Below are positions 1 to 7,490 of a stretch of 37,008 nt of DNA, piece by piece. The stretch spans positions 1 to 37,008 of the forward strand of contig CAVIIZ010000013.1 in the NCBI GenBank assembly GCA_963642995.1, in the 5' to 3' direction. How positions within the stretch are numbered: the stretch's first letter is position 1; each line of letters begins with the position of its first letter. The position numbers and the translations under genes were made by a program. Source of the stretch: CAVAWX01 sp963642995 (GTDB lineage: Bacteria; Actinomycetota; Coriobacteriia; Coriobacteriales; QAMH01). The notes under the pieces were generated by a model. That model did no database searches and had not been told where the DNA came from. It saw nothing but the letters and a program-made list of their open reading frames with translations.

Positions 1-92
1 CGGGCGACTACCCCTACGCGGCCCGGCCCCTGGCCGTCGGCATCGCCTGGGACGCCGACAAGGTCCACGAGTGCGCCATCGAGGAGCTGTAG
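1..92 (+). CDS. 3' end of an unidentified gene
   Basis: An open frame (codons from base 3) enters from the left edge and ends at TAG 90-92. Only 29 residues are visible, including the stretch YAARPLAVGIAWDAD. I do not recognise the family. Third positions are strongly G/C like the neighbouring genes, so it looks like genuine coding sequence. No clear terminator follows it. Confidence 0.5.
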   Translation, partial: GDYPYAARPLAVGIAWDADKVHECAIEEL

Positions 93-152
93 GGGCTGGG
101 CCGCGCGGGGCGCGCAAGTGCCTTTCACGAAAAACGCGCAGGTTCGGCGCTG

Positions 153-161
153 TGGTAGAAT
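153..161 (+). promoter_or_regulatory. Extended -10 promoter candidate before the binding-protein gene
   Basis: TG-G-TAGAAT is a good extended -10 element in an otherwise GC-rich gap (93-466). No convincing -35 is seen. If used, it would give a leader of about 300 nt before the lipoprotein gene. That leader contains several short GC-rich inverted repeats, for example around 355-395, but I could not match it to a known riboswitch class. Confidence 0.35.
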
Positions 162-466
162 CCCTTTCACGCTCCTTCCAGGCTGTGGTTGCGATGCGGC
201 CGGCCGCGGTCGCGTCTAGTCCAAGGCAGATGCGGTCAAAAGGATCCACGTAAACACATCGCAGCGGCGGTGTGCGAGCATGGCGCGTCTTAGGTGTAAG
301 TCGTACCGTCCGTAAAGGGCGCATCCCGCGTCCCGGGCGAGCGGGCGAGTCGTTCGGCCCTCCGCCGGGAGAGCCGGGCAAAAGCTCCGGTATGCAAGTG
401 TGGGGTCAAAGACCAGGTCAGCTGGGAGGAGCCTTCTTGAACACGAGGCGATGCGGGGGCGAGAGC

Positions 467-1396
467 ATGAAGGCGAGCAAGCGGCGGGCAAGCAGGAAAG
501 CCGAAGGCCGCAGGCCGCTCGTCGTCGCCGCGTGCGCGCTGCTGTGCGTCGCGGCATGTGCCCTGCCGGCCTGCCGGCAACTGCCCTCCACGCCCGAGGC
601 GCAGCCCACCTCTGCGCTCGGCTCGAACGCCACCATCTCGGCCGGCACCCTGACGGTGGGCGTGAACGCGTCGAAATCCCCATATGGCGGCAGCAATTCC
701 GCCGGCGAGGTCGTCGGGCTGGACGTGGACCTGGCCGCCGCGCTGGCCGATGCGCTGGGCTTGAAGGTGAAGGTCGTCGACGTGAAAGACGAGGGCGCGA
801 AAAAGCTCGAGGCCAAGGAGGTGGACGTGGCGCTGGGCATGGCGAAGACGGCCGGCAACGACGCGATCTCCTACTCGAAGGCCTACCTCAACGACGGCTC
901 GGCGCTGTTCATGACGAAGGACAAGGCGAAAAGCGACGTCGCGTCCGTGGACTTCACGAATCTGAACGGCAAGAAGGTGCTCGTGCAATCGTCGAGCGCG
1001 GCGGCCACCGAGGTGCAAGAGGCGCTCGGCCTGGCGTCCACCAGCGTGATGGCCACGGTAGGCGACGGATTCGACGCGTTGAACAAGGGCACGTCGGACT
1101 ATTTCGTCGCCGATGCGGCGGCGGGCGACTATTTCGCGCGCGACTACGACGGCATCGTGAACGTTGGGTTTTTAAGCTCCACGTCCGTGCGCCCCGTCTA
1201 CGCGGCCACGCTCTCGGCAGGCTCCGAGCTGGGAGACGCGGTGGCAAAGGCGCTGGACTCGCTGGTTTCAAACGGCACGATGCGCCTGTTCGCGGACAAG
1301 TGGCTGGGCACGCAAGGCGAGGCGCTCCTGCCCGGCAAGACCGACATGTCCACGCTGCCGGACAGCTTCGCGGCGGCGCCCCGTCAGCAAAACTGA
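467..1396 (+). CDS. Family 3 solute-binding lipoprotein (amino-acid ABC transporter type)
   Basis: A 309-residue protein with a lipoprotein-type signal: basic MKASKRR start, hydrophobic stretch, then candidate lipobox cysteines (VAAC and LPAC, about residues 31 and 36). The mature part looks like the SBP_bac_3 fold: it opens with LTVGVNASKSPYG, has GLDVDLAAALADALGL in the first lobe and ends with the G-T-M-x-x-F-A-D-K-W-L-G segment usual at the C-terminus. The family captures polar amino acids outside the cell for an ABC importer. No permease or ATPase gene is adjacent, so it is an orphan receptor here. The start is uncertain: an in-frame TTG at 437 has the better Shine-Dalgarno (GGGAGGA 424-430), but ATG 467 gives the more typical signal peptide. 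The substrate cannot be read from sequence. Confidence 0.8.
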   Translation: MKASKRRASRKAEGRRPLVVAACALLCVAACALPACRQLPSTPEAQPTSALGSNATISAGTLTVGVNASKSPYGGSNSAGEVVGLDVDLAAALADALGLKVKVVDVKDEGAKKLEAKEVDVALGMAKTAGNDAISYSKAYLNDGSALFMTKDKAKSDVASVDFTNLNGKKVLVQSSSAAATEVQEALGLASTSVMATVGDGFDALNKGTSDYFVADAAAGDYFARDYDGIVNVGFLSSTSVRPVYAATLSAGSELGDAVAKALDSLVSNGTMRLFADKWLGTQGEALLPGKTDMSTLPDSFAAAPRQQN

Positions 1397-1510
1397 GCGG
1401 CCCGCCGGCAAAACTGAAAAGACATCGCGCGCGCGGCGCGTATCGGCGCTATCATCCAAGGCAGGAAACGGCGCGCACAAGCGCCTTCGGCAAAAGCAAG
1501 GAGGTCCATC

Positions 1511-2083
1511 ATGGCTATCACCGTTACCGGACGAAAGACGAGCGTCACCCCTGCTTTGAAGGACTACGTGGACGAGAAGGTGGGTCGCGCGCTCGAGGTG
1601 TTCGACCGTGCCGCGCTGGCCGCCGAGGTCGTCTTGCGCGCGGAGAAGAACCCCGCGAACCCCAAAAACGCGATTTGCGAGGTCACGGTGCGCGCGAAAG
1701 GCGCCGTCATCCGCGTGGCCGAGGCCGAGACGGACATGTACGCCGCCATCGACGTGGCCGCCGACAAGGTGGCGCGCCAGCTGCGCAAGTACAAGACCAA
1801 GGTCGTGGACAGGCGCGGCGGGCGCGGCTCCATCCGCGAGCTCGAGCCGGAGCAGCTCGACATCGAGCTGCCCGCCGTGGACGTGGAAGACGACGACGAC
1901 TTCATGGTGCGCACCAAGGAAGTCGAGATGGAGCCCATGACCGAGGAGCACGCGCTGGTGCAGACCGACCTGCTCGGCCACGACTTCTACGTCTACTTCG
2001 ACCAAGACGCCCACCAGATCCAGGTCGTGTACCACCGCAAGAACGGCGGCTACGGCATCATCAAGCCGGTGGTGAAGGCCTGA
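1511..2083 (+). CDS. hpf: Long-form ribosome hibernation promoting factor
   Basis: The 190-residue product has the two-domain layout of long HPF. The N-terminal S30AE/YfiA domain (about 1-105) starts MAITVTGRKTSVTPALKDYV, and the C-terminal dimerisation domain (about 125-190) contains VRTKEVEMEPMTEEHA and ends YHRKNGGYGIIKP. The family binds the 30S decoding region in stationary phase, and the C-terminal domain pairs two ribosomes into inactive 100S dimers. The Shine-Dalgarno AAGGAGG (about 1498-1504) fixes the ATG. The gene stands alone and is followed by a strong terminator. It may be stress- or growth-phase-controlled, but no specific regulatory site was recognised. Confidence 0.95.
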   Translation: MAITVTGRKTSVTPALKDYVDEKVGRALEVFDRAALAAEVVLRAEKNPANPKNAICEVTVRAKGAVIRVAEAETDMYAAIDVAADKVARQLRKYKTKVVDRRGGRGSIRELEPEQLDIELPAVDVEDDDDFMVRTKEVEMEPMTEEHALVQTDLLGHDFYVYFDQDAHQIQVVYHRKNGGYGIIKPVVKA

Positions 2084-2157
2084 AGGGCGGGGGACGGCCG
2101 CAGGTCTTCAGGCCGGGCCGCGGATTTCGTCCGCGCGTTCGCGTGCAGGCAAAGGAG

Positions 2158-2193
2158 GGGCGCTGCAACGAAAATGTTGCAGCGCCCTTTTTT
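2158..2193 (+). terminator. Rho-independent terminator of hpf
   Basis: A perfect 12-bp stem (GGGCGCTGCAAC with its complement), a 6-nt loop GAAAAT and then six Ts. It sits 75 bp after the hpf stop and between the convergent hpf and pgi genes. There is no matching T run on the minus strand, so it mainly serves hpf. Confidence 0.93.
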
Positions 2194-2251
2194 CACGCCT
2201 TCGTGAAGGCGCCGGCTGCCTTGCCCGCGCAAGCCGGTCCGCCCCGTGCGC

Positions 2252-4021
2252 CTAGTGCGCCTTTTGGGCGTAGGCCGCCGAGATGGCCGAGCAGGCCTCG
2301 TCGGCGAACAACGTGAGGAACTTCGAGTCGTTGTCTTTCAGGTGCACGTAGACCGCGCGCCTGCCCCTCGCCGCCAGCGCGGAGAAATCGCCCAGCGCCT
2401 CGGCGTTTTCCACGTCGCCCAAGGTGTAGTCCTTGTGCGGGATCTTTATGTCGTAGGGCTCGTCGGAGCTGACCATGAGGAACACGCCCGTGTTCGAGCC
2501 GCCCTTGTGCAGCTGGCCGGTCGAGTGCAGGTAGCGCGGGCCTATCTCCAGACACGACGACGTCTGCAGGCGGTCGGCCACGCGGTGCCGCACGCGCTCC
2601 AGGCACTCGCGGCGCCCCACGCCCCGAAACGGCAGGAAGGCGTTGAACGAGAAGTAGTCGTTTTCGCCGATAGAGCGAAACAGCCGGCGCAGCGCAAAGC
2701 CCAGGCCCATGTCCTCGAGCTGCGCGCCGGACAGCCCCTCGAGCAGCGAGGAGCTGATGTAGACGCGGTCGGCGCCGCATATGTCGCAGACCTCGTAGGC
2801 ACGCCAGGCCGGCTGGCCGTCCGCACCCGCGGGCACCGCAAACGAGGCCGCCCCGTCGAGGGCCAGCAACTCGCGCGTGGCCACCTTCGTGCTCTCCACG
2901 TCGGGCTGGTCGAAGGGGTTGATCTGCATCAGCCATCCGGCGAAGGCCACGGCGTACTCCCACACGAGGAAGTAGTTGGCCATCGCGTTCACATCGGGGA
3001 TGTCCACGCGAAACACCGGCAGCTCGGGGTGCAGGCAGGTGCGGGCGTGCTCGAAGGCCTCGCTGTTGTCGATGTTGCACAAGATGACGCTGCGGTCGGC
3101 GTGGTAGTCGGCCAAGATCCCGGCGTCCACCTCGACGTTGGGCAGTATGCCGACGCCGTTCTTGCCCAGCGACTCGGCCACCAGCTGCTCGACCCACAGG
3201 CCGAACACCTGGTTGCGCGGGGGCATGATCAGCGAGAACTTGTCGCGGCCGTCGCGCCAGTTCTCGTAGAGGAAGGCGGCCAGGCGCAGCGCGGGGTTGG
3301 CGGGGGAGTCGGACGCGCAGCGCTGCTCCATCTCGACGGCGTCGGCCAGGGTCTGCTCGACGTCGATGCCGACCGAGGCCATGGGCATCAGGCCGAACAC
3401 CGACAGCGCCGAGTAGCGCCCGCCCACTTCGGGGCAGCCGTGCAGCACGGCGCGCCACGAGTTCTTGCGCGCGACGGCCTCCAGCTCGCTGCCCGGGTCG
3501 GTGATGGCGACGAAGCGCGCGCCGGCGGCCTCCTCGCCCAGGTGGGCGCACACGTACTTCCACGCGACGTGGCTGGCCACCGTGGGCTCGAGCGTGGTGC
3601 CGGACTTCGAGGAGACGATGTAGAGCGTGCGCGCCGGGTCCGACGATCCCAGGATGTGGTTCACGTAGACAGGCGACAGCGAGTCCATCGTGCGGAAGGG
3701 GATCTCGTCGGGGACTTCGAGGCTGTGCAGTTTGGTGATGGTCTGGGCCGCCTGCGTCGAGCCGCCCTGGCCTATGAGGACCACGGCGTCGAGGCCCTCG
3801 CCGCGCGCCTGCTGCGCGAGTATGGCCACCTCGGCGGGGTCGGTGGGAGGGGCGCTGGCCAGGGTGGTCCAGCCCAGGCGCGTCGCCGCGTAGGCGGCCG
3901 TCTCGTCGTCGAAGCCGAAGACCGATCCGTCTTTTGCCGCCATGCGCGAGGGCACATGGTGCTCGATCAGCTTGCGTGCCGCATCCGATGCGCCCAGCGA
4001 GGCGCCGTCGATGAAGGACAT
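2252..4021 (-). CDS. pgi: Glucose-6-phosphate isomerase, of the kind found in transaldolase/isomerase fusions
   Basis: The 589-residue protein interconverts glucose 6-phosphate and fructose 6-phosphate. SIS-type sugar-isomerase motifs are visible: GQGGSTQAAQTI, the phosphate-binding VSSKSGTTLEPT, FVAITDPGSELE, the signature-like GGRYSALSVFGLMPMA, then NQVFGLWVEQLVAESLGK and INPFDQPDVESTK. The last two resemble the isomerase half of bifunctional Tal-Pgi proteins rather than classical Pgi. No transaldolase domain is fused here. The ATG at 4021 is chosen because it follows AAAGGA and starts MSFIDGASLG. The frame stays open to 4171, but the extra N-terminus looks like untranslated leader. It is transcribed divergently from veg and converges on hpf. 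Confidence 0.85.
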   Translation of the reverse strand: MSFIDGASLGASDAARKLIEHHVPSRMAAKDGSVFGFDDETAAYAATRLGWTTLASAPPTDPAEVAILAQQARGEGLDAVVLIGQGGSTQAAQTITKLHSLEVPDEIPFRTMDSLSPVYVNHILGSSDPARTLYIVSSKSGTTLEPTVASHVAWKYVCAHLGEEAAGARFVAITDPGSELEAVARKNSWRAVLHGCPEVGGRYSALSVFGLMPMASVGIDVEQTLADAVEMEQRCASDSPANPALRLAAFLYENWRDGRDKFSLIMPPRNQVFGLWVEQLVAESLGKNGVGILPNVEVDAGILADYHADRSVILCNIDNSEAFEHARTCLHPELPVFRVDIPDVNAMANYFLVWEYAVAFAGWLMQINPFDQPDVESTKVATRELLALDGAASFAVPAGADGQPAWRAYEVCDICGADRVYISSSLLEGLSGAQLEDMGLGFALRRLFRSIGENDYFSFNAFLPFRGVGRRECLERVRHRVADRLQTSSCLEIGPRYLHSTGQLHKGGSNTGVFLMVSSDEPYDIKIPHKDYTLGDVENAEALGDFSALAARGRRAVYVHLKDNDSKFLTLFADEACSAISAAYAQKAH

Positions 4022-4170
4022 GAGAGATCCTTTCCGTGCGTTTCGTGCAATAGCCCGCAAGCGCGCCTGCGCGTCCTGCTCGCGGGTGGTGCGGGCAGCG
4101 CCGGACGTGGCGCCGGTGCCGCACGTCGCGGCAGCCGAAGCCGAATGCCGCGAAAAAGCAAAGCGCCGCA

Positions 4171-4176
4171 ATTATA
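4171..4176 (-). promoter_or_regulatory. -10 element for pgi
   Basis: A perfect TATAAT on the minus strand, about 150 bases before the chosen pgi start. It is only 27 bp from the oppositely directed veg -10, so the two promoters are back to back. The -35 is weak. Confidence 0.5.
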
Positions 4177-4199
4177 CTGCACTATTTCGCTCCTCCGCA

Positions 4200-4208
4200 T
4201 GGTACAAT
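4200..4208 (+). promoter_or_regulatory. Extended -10 promoter for veg-ispE
   Basis: TG-G-TACAAT, an extended -10, lies 32 bases before the veg ATG. The same TGGTACAAT string precedes yefM at 24295. Confidence 0.6.
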
Positions 4209-4239
4209 ATAAATTCTGCATGCTAGGAGGACATGGTTT

Positions 4240-4542
4240 ATGGATGAAGAGCCCATCACGAAGCAAGTGGCCTACGTCAACAGGATACACAAGACGCTCA
4301 TCGACATGAAGGGCAAACGCCTGCGCGTGCGCGCCAACCTCGGCCGCTCTAAAATCGTCGAGCGCGAGGGCACGCTGATGCAGGCGCACAACTCGCTGTT
4401 CATCATCGAGGTGGACGAGAAGCGCGGGCGCAAGGCGCGCCAGTCCTTCCAATACGTCGACGTCCTCACGGGCACCGTCGAGCTGACCGACCTCGACAAC
4501 GGAGCGCGCCTCTTCCCCGAGCTGCAAGAAGAGATTTTCTAA
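4240..4542 (+). CDS. veg: Veg family protein
   Basis: The 100-residue product matches the small Veg family (DUF1021): KTLIDMKGKRLRVRANLGRS near the start, then EGTLMQAHNSLFIIEV and the SFQYVDVLTGTVEL segment. In Bacillus subtilis Veg is abundant and has been linked to biofilm matrix control, but its biochemistry is poorly known. The Shine-Dalgarno AGGAGG (4225-4230) supports the ATG at 4240. It precedes ispE by 22 bp and probably shares its transcript; veg-ispE proximity is also seen in Firmicutes. The length is typical. Confidence 0.9.
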   Translation: MDEEPITKQVAYVNRIHKTLIDMKGKRLRVRANLGRSKIVEREGTLMQAHNSLFIIEVDEKRGRKARQSFQYVDVLTGTVELTDLDNGARLFPELQEEIF

Positions 4543-4564
4543 CGCCGCCTCGAAAAGGGCGCAC

Positions 4565-5593
4565 ATGCCATCCATATACGCATACGCAAAGGTGAACCTG
4601 CTGCTCGCGGTGGAGTATCCGCCCGTCGGCGGGTTCCACGCGCTGCGCTCGGTGTTCCAGACCGTGGACCTGGCCGACGAGCTGGATTTCTCGTGCGTGC
4701 CGCGCGCCGAGCTGGCGGAGTTTCGCGAAGAGGGAAAAGGCGGCTCGTGCGGCGCGGGCCGTGGCGGCGCGGGGTGCGAGGCCGGCAGCGCCGAGGGCCG
4801 TGCCGGCGACGGGGGCGGCGGCGCCGTTGCGGGCGGGCGGCTCGCGTTCACGCGGGCGGGCAGCGCCGTGGTCGTGGAGTGCGTGCCGGATGTGGGGCGG
4901 CCTTGCGCGGACAACCTGGTGTTTCGCGCGCTCGACGCGATGGAGCGGGCATGCGGGCACGTGCTCGCGGGCGCGGACGAGGCCTTGCGCGTGCGGGTGA
5001 GGAAGAACATCCCGGCAGGCGGCGGGCTGGGCGGGGGGTCTGCCGACGCCGCCGCGGCCATCTCCTGGTATGCCGCCCGGCACGGCGTCGACGCGCGCGG
5101 CCCGCAGGCGCTGGCCGTGGCCGCCGAGCTGGGCAGCGACGTCGCGTGCTTTCTCTATGGCGGCGCCACGCTCATGTCGGGCAGGGGCGAGCGCCTGGAG
5201 CGGCTGCTGCCGCCGTTTTCGCTGCCGATCGTGCTGATGGGCGATGCGCGCGGCAACTCGACGCCCGCCGTCTACGAGGCGTTCGACGCCGCGCCCGCCC
5301 CGCCCGCGGACGCCCGCGCGCTCGTGCAGCTGATGCAGGAATGCGCCATCCCCTCCTCGCTCGCGCGGGCCTGCGCGAACAACCTGCAAGAGGCCGCCTT
5401 TTCCTGCAATCCCGAATTGCGCGCGCGCGTCGAACGTGCCCAGGCCGCCCCCGACGTGCTGAACGCCCTCGTCACGGGCAGCGGCTCGACCTCCTACGCC
5501 ATATGCGCAGACGATGCGGCGGCGCAGCGCTTCGCCGTGCGCGCGGCCTCGTACTCGGCATGGACGCGCGTCGTCCACGCCGTCGCCCGCTAG
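4565..5593 (+). CDS. ispE: 4-diphosphocytidyl-2-C-methyl-D-erythritol kinase
   Basis: IspE phosphorylates the 2-hydroxyl of CDP-methylerythritol in the MEP route to isoprenoid precursors. The 342-residue protein opens with YAYAKVNLLLAV and carries the GHMP-kinase ATP loop PAGGGLGGGSADAAA (about 152-166). It continues with AAELGSDVACFLYGGATLMSGRGE and a late GSGSTSYAI loop. It is longer than the usual 280-300 residues because of a Gly/Ala/Glu/Arg-rich insertion at roughly residues 55-97. That insertion looks like low-complexity filler between strands and does not touch the motifs. It follows veg closely and has no obvious terminator. Confidence 0.92.
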   Translation: MPSIYAYAKVNLLLAVEYPPVGGFHALRSVFQTVDLADELDFSCVPRAELAEFREEGKGGSCGAGRGGAGCEAGSAEGRAGDGGGGAVAGGRLAFTRAGSAVVVECVPDVGRPCADNLVFRALDAMERACGHVLAGADEALRVRVRKNIPAGGGLGGGSADAAAAISWYAARHGVDARGPQALAVAAELGSDVACFLYGGATLMSGRGERLERLLPPFSLPIVLMGDARGNSTPAVYEAFDAAPAPPADARALVQLMQECAIPSSLARACANNLQEAAFSCNPELRARVERAQAAPDVLNALVTGSGSTSYAICADDAAAQRFAVRAASYSAWTRVVHAVAR

Positions 5594-5607
5594 CCCCCGC
5601 CCCGCCC

Positions 5608-5680
5608 GCCGAAACCCGCGCGCCGTCATTCACCCTGCCGAAACCCGCGCGCCGCCATCCATTCCGCCGAAACCCGCGTA
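5608..5680 (+). repeat. 29-bp tandem repeat, about 2.5 copies
   Basis: Two nearly identical 29-bp units (5608-5636, 5637-5665) beginning GCCGAAACCCGCG are followed by a 15-bp partial third copy. The repeat lies between the convergent ispE and fic genes and has no clear reading frame of its own. Confidence 0.7.
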
Positions 5681-5747
5681 TCGCCCCCCCCTTGCCGGGC
5701 GAAGAAAGCGGCGGTCGGGGAATGCGCGGAAAGCAGGCGCACGCGGC

Positions 5748-6809
5748 CTATTCGGCCCTGCGGTATGCCGTCGCCCTCGCGGCGCCGACTTTCTCGACCG
5801 TGCCCTCGTCTTGCAGCTTCTTGAGGATGCGCTCGATCGTGCGTTTGCCCATGAGGGGGTTGGCGGCCATGATGTCGTACTTCGTGGCCGTGCCCACCAG
5901 CCGCTCGAAGTACGCGCGCAGCATCTCCTCGTTGCCGCCGGGCGCCGATAGACGCGCGAATCTCCGGTCGAGTTCCTTGTAGCAGGCCGTCATGACGCCG
6001 AGCATGTACGTGACGAACGGCACATAGTCGTTCTCGCCATCCTGCCAGCCGGCCGAGCTTGCCGCAAGCGCCTCGTAATAGGTTTCCTTCGTGCGCTCTA
6101 TCTCCCTTTCCACTGACACGTACTTGCCCACCGTGTAACCGCAGCGGTAGAGCAGCAAAAGCGTCAGCAGCCTGCTCATGCGGCCGTTGCCGTCGTTGAA
6201 CGGATGAATGCTCACGAAGTCGAAGACGAAGAGAAGCGAGACGAGCAACGGGTCGTAGACCCCCTCTTCGAGCCGGAGGCGATGCTCTTCGCAAATCCTC
6301 TCGATTGCGGCAGGGGTCGCCGCTGCGCTCGTGGGCCTGAACCGCGCCACCGGCTTGCCGTCTTCCGCGCGCTCGGCAATCACGTTGTCGGCGTCTTTCC
6401 ACTGCCCGGCAAAGGAATCTCCGCTGAACCTGTACAGGTCGCGATGCAGCTGGAGAATCACCCCGGGAGTCACCAAGATCGCATCGTGGCTTTCGTGGAT
6501 CATGTCCAAGACGTACCTGTATCCCGCGATTTCCCGCTCGTCGCGGTTCTTCGGCTCGGCTTTGCCGACCATCAACTCGCGCAGGCGCTTGCCCGACGTC
6601 GAAACATTCTCGATCTTGTTGGACGCGTCCGTGCTCTGGATCTTTGCCGTCTCGACGAGGTTTTCGAGGATATCCGGACGCATCGCAGCATAAAGCTCCT
6701 GCTTTCCCCGATGCTCCCTCATGTCCCCGATGGCGGCCATGACCTCGGGCGTCATGAGAGCGCGCAACTGCCTGGAATATTCGAATTGGGACACCTTCAC
6801 CTTCGCCAT
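5748..6809 (-). CDS. Fic-domain nucleotidyltransferase with self-inhibitory motif
   Basis: The 353-residue protein has the Fic core HPFNDGNGRMSR at 202-213. His203 would be the catalytic base, and the GNGR loop binds nucleotide phosphates. Upstream, SNKIEN (63-68) fits the class II inhibitory helix [S/T]xxxE[G/N], whose Glu blocks productive ATP binding until released. Most such enzymes transfer AMP to a target protein. The last 70 residues (LMGKRTIERILKKLQDEGTVEKVG) look like a winged helix, so DNA binding and self-regulation are plausible; the promoter is packed with repeats (6817-6874). The target is unknown. No antitoxin gene is adjacent, consistent with built-in inhibition. Confidence 0.88.
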   Translation of the reverse strand: MAKVKVSQFEYSRQLRALMTPEVMAAIGDMREHRGKQELYAAMRPDILENLVETAKIQSTDASNKIENVSTSGKRLRELMVGKAEPKNRDEREIAGYRYVLDMIHESHDAILVTPGVILQLHRDLYRFSGDSFAGQWKDADNVIAERAEDGKPVARFRPTSAAATPAAIERICEEHRLRLEEGVYDPLLVSLLFVFDFVSIHPFNDGNGRMSRLLTLLLLYRCGYTVGKYVSVEREIERTKETYYEALAASSAGWQDGENDYVPFVTYMLGVMTACYKELDRRFARLSAPGGNEEMLRAYFERLVGTATKYDIMAANPLMGKRTIERILKKLQDEGTVEKVGAARATAYRRAE

Positions 6810-6816
6810 CCTTCAA

Positions 6817-6874
6817 GTATCTTCGCCACTTTTTCGCATATGGCGAATATAGAATGAGAACGGCGAAGATACAA
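6817..6874 (-). promoter_or_regulatory. fic promoter overlaid by inverted repeats
   Basis: On the minus strand TTGTAT (6874-6869), a 17-nt spacer and TATATT (6851-6846) form a good sigma-70 promoter. A perfect 11-bp inverted repeat flanks it: GTATCTTCGCC at 6817-6827 and GGCGAAGATAC at 6862-6872. A second palindrome, TTCGCATATGGCGAA (6833-6847), overlaps the -10. The shared core TTCGC(C)/GGCGAA suggests one repressor binding several times, possibly Fic itself through its C-terminal winged helix. Confidence 0.6.
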
Positions 6875-6876
6875 GC

Positions 6877-7356
6877 CCGCCAGCCGCCCGCCGCATCGCC
6901 GCCGTGTGCATCGGCCTTGCCGTGCTTGCCTGCGCGGCGGCCGGCATCGCCGTCGCGTTGAACAACCCGGGCGTCGTCTACGACAAGTACGCGCCCGTCA
7001 CCGTCGTCCAAAACCTCTCCGAGGAGGCGCGCGCCGACTCGTGGTTCACCATCCAGTTCAAGGAGTCCGGCTCTGCCGACGGCGTGGCCTACCGCCAGGC
7101 GATTATCGATCCTAGCTCCTGCTTCATGGCGACGGCCGCGCTCGATAGCGCGACTTTGACGAAACTGTACGACGGCACCGCGACCGTGAGCGAGGCGGCT
7201 ACGGTGAACTACCGCTCGGCCTCCGACATCGCCGCCGACATGGCGGTGCTGCACGGCACGGCGGACGCGAACAACCAGGACGAGGACAAGACGGCCGTCA
7301 CGTCCCGCTGGAAGGGCATTCGGGGAGGTGACTCGCCTCGGAGGGTCAGCGGTTAA
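6877..7356 (+). pseudogene. Fragment of a membrane-anchored protein
   Basis: The frame reads RRIAAVCIGLAVLACAAAGI, a basic patch followed by one membrane-spanning segment. About 120 extracytoplasmic-looking residues follow, then TAA at 7354-7356. A GTG at 6904 lies inside the membrane segment, and no Shine-Dalgarno precedes it. Upstream the frame runs straight into the fic promoter. The likeliest reading is a gene that lost its 5' part, and perhaps its true 3' end, when the neighbouring module arrived. I do not recognise the family. Confidence 0.4.
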
Positions 7357-7446
7357 CTTTTTTCTGGCAGCAAATTTCTTCGCTATGAGCTTTGCGCCTG
7401 TCTTCACAGGTTTGTAATTCGATTTTATTTTCACCTCGGATATGCA

Positions 7447-7452
7447 TATAAT
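7447..7452 (+). promoter_or_regulatory. -10 element for the first DUF4143 ATPase
   Basis: A perfect TATAAT, 38 bases before the start codon, in an unusually AT-rich stretch (about 7353-7480). Two related strings, TCGATTTTATTTTC (7419-7432) and TCGTATTTTACTTTTC (7458-7473), lie on either side of it. A small hairpin (7397-7410) precedes them. Confidence 0.45.
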
Positions 7453-7490
7453 CTAAATCGTATTTTACTTTTCAAACAAAGGGACACCGC

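Noticed and set aside
2246..4309. 687-codon plus-strand frame opposite pgi
   Set aside because: Antisense shadow of pgi; Val/His/Arg/Gly-rich and without motifs.
5626..7434. 602-codon minus-strand frame across fic and its flanks
   Set aside because: Frame shadow of the fic gene: Arg/Gly-rich, no motifs, and it conflicts with the clear Fic protein in another frame.
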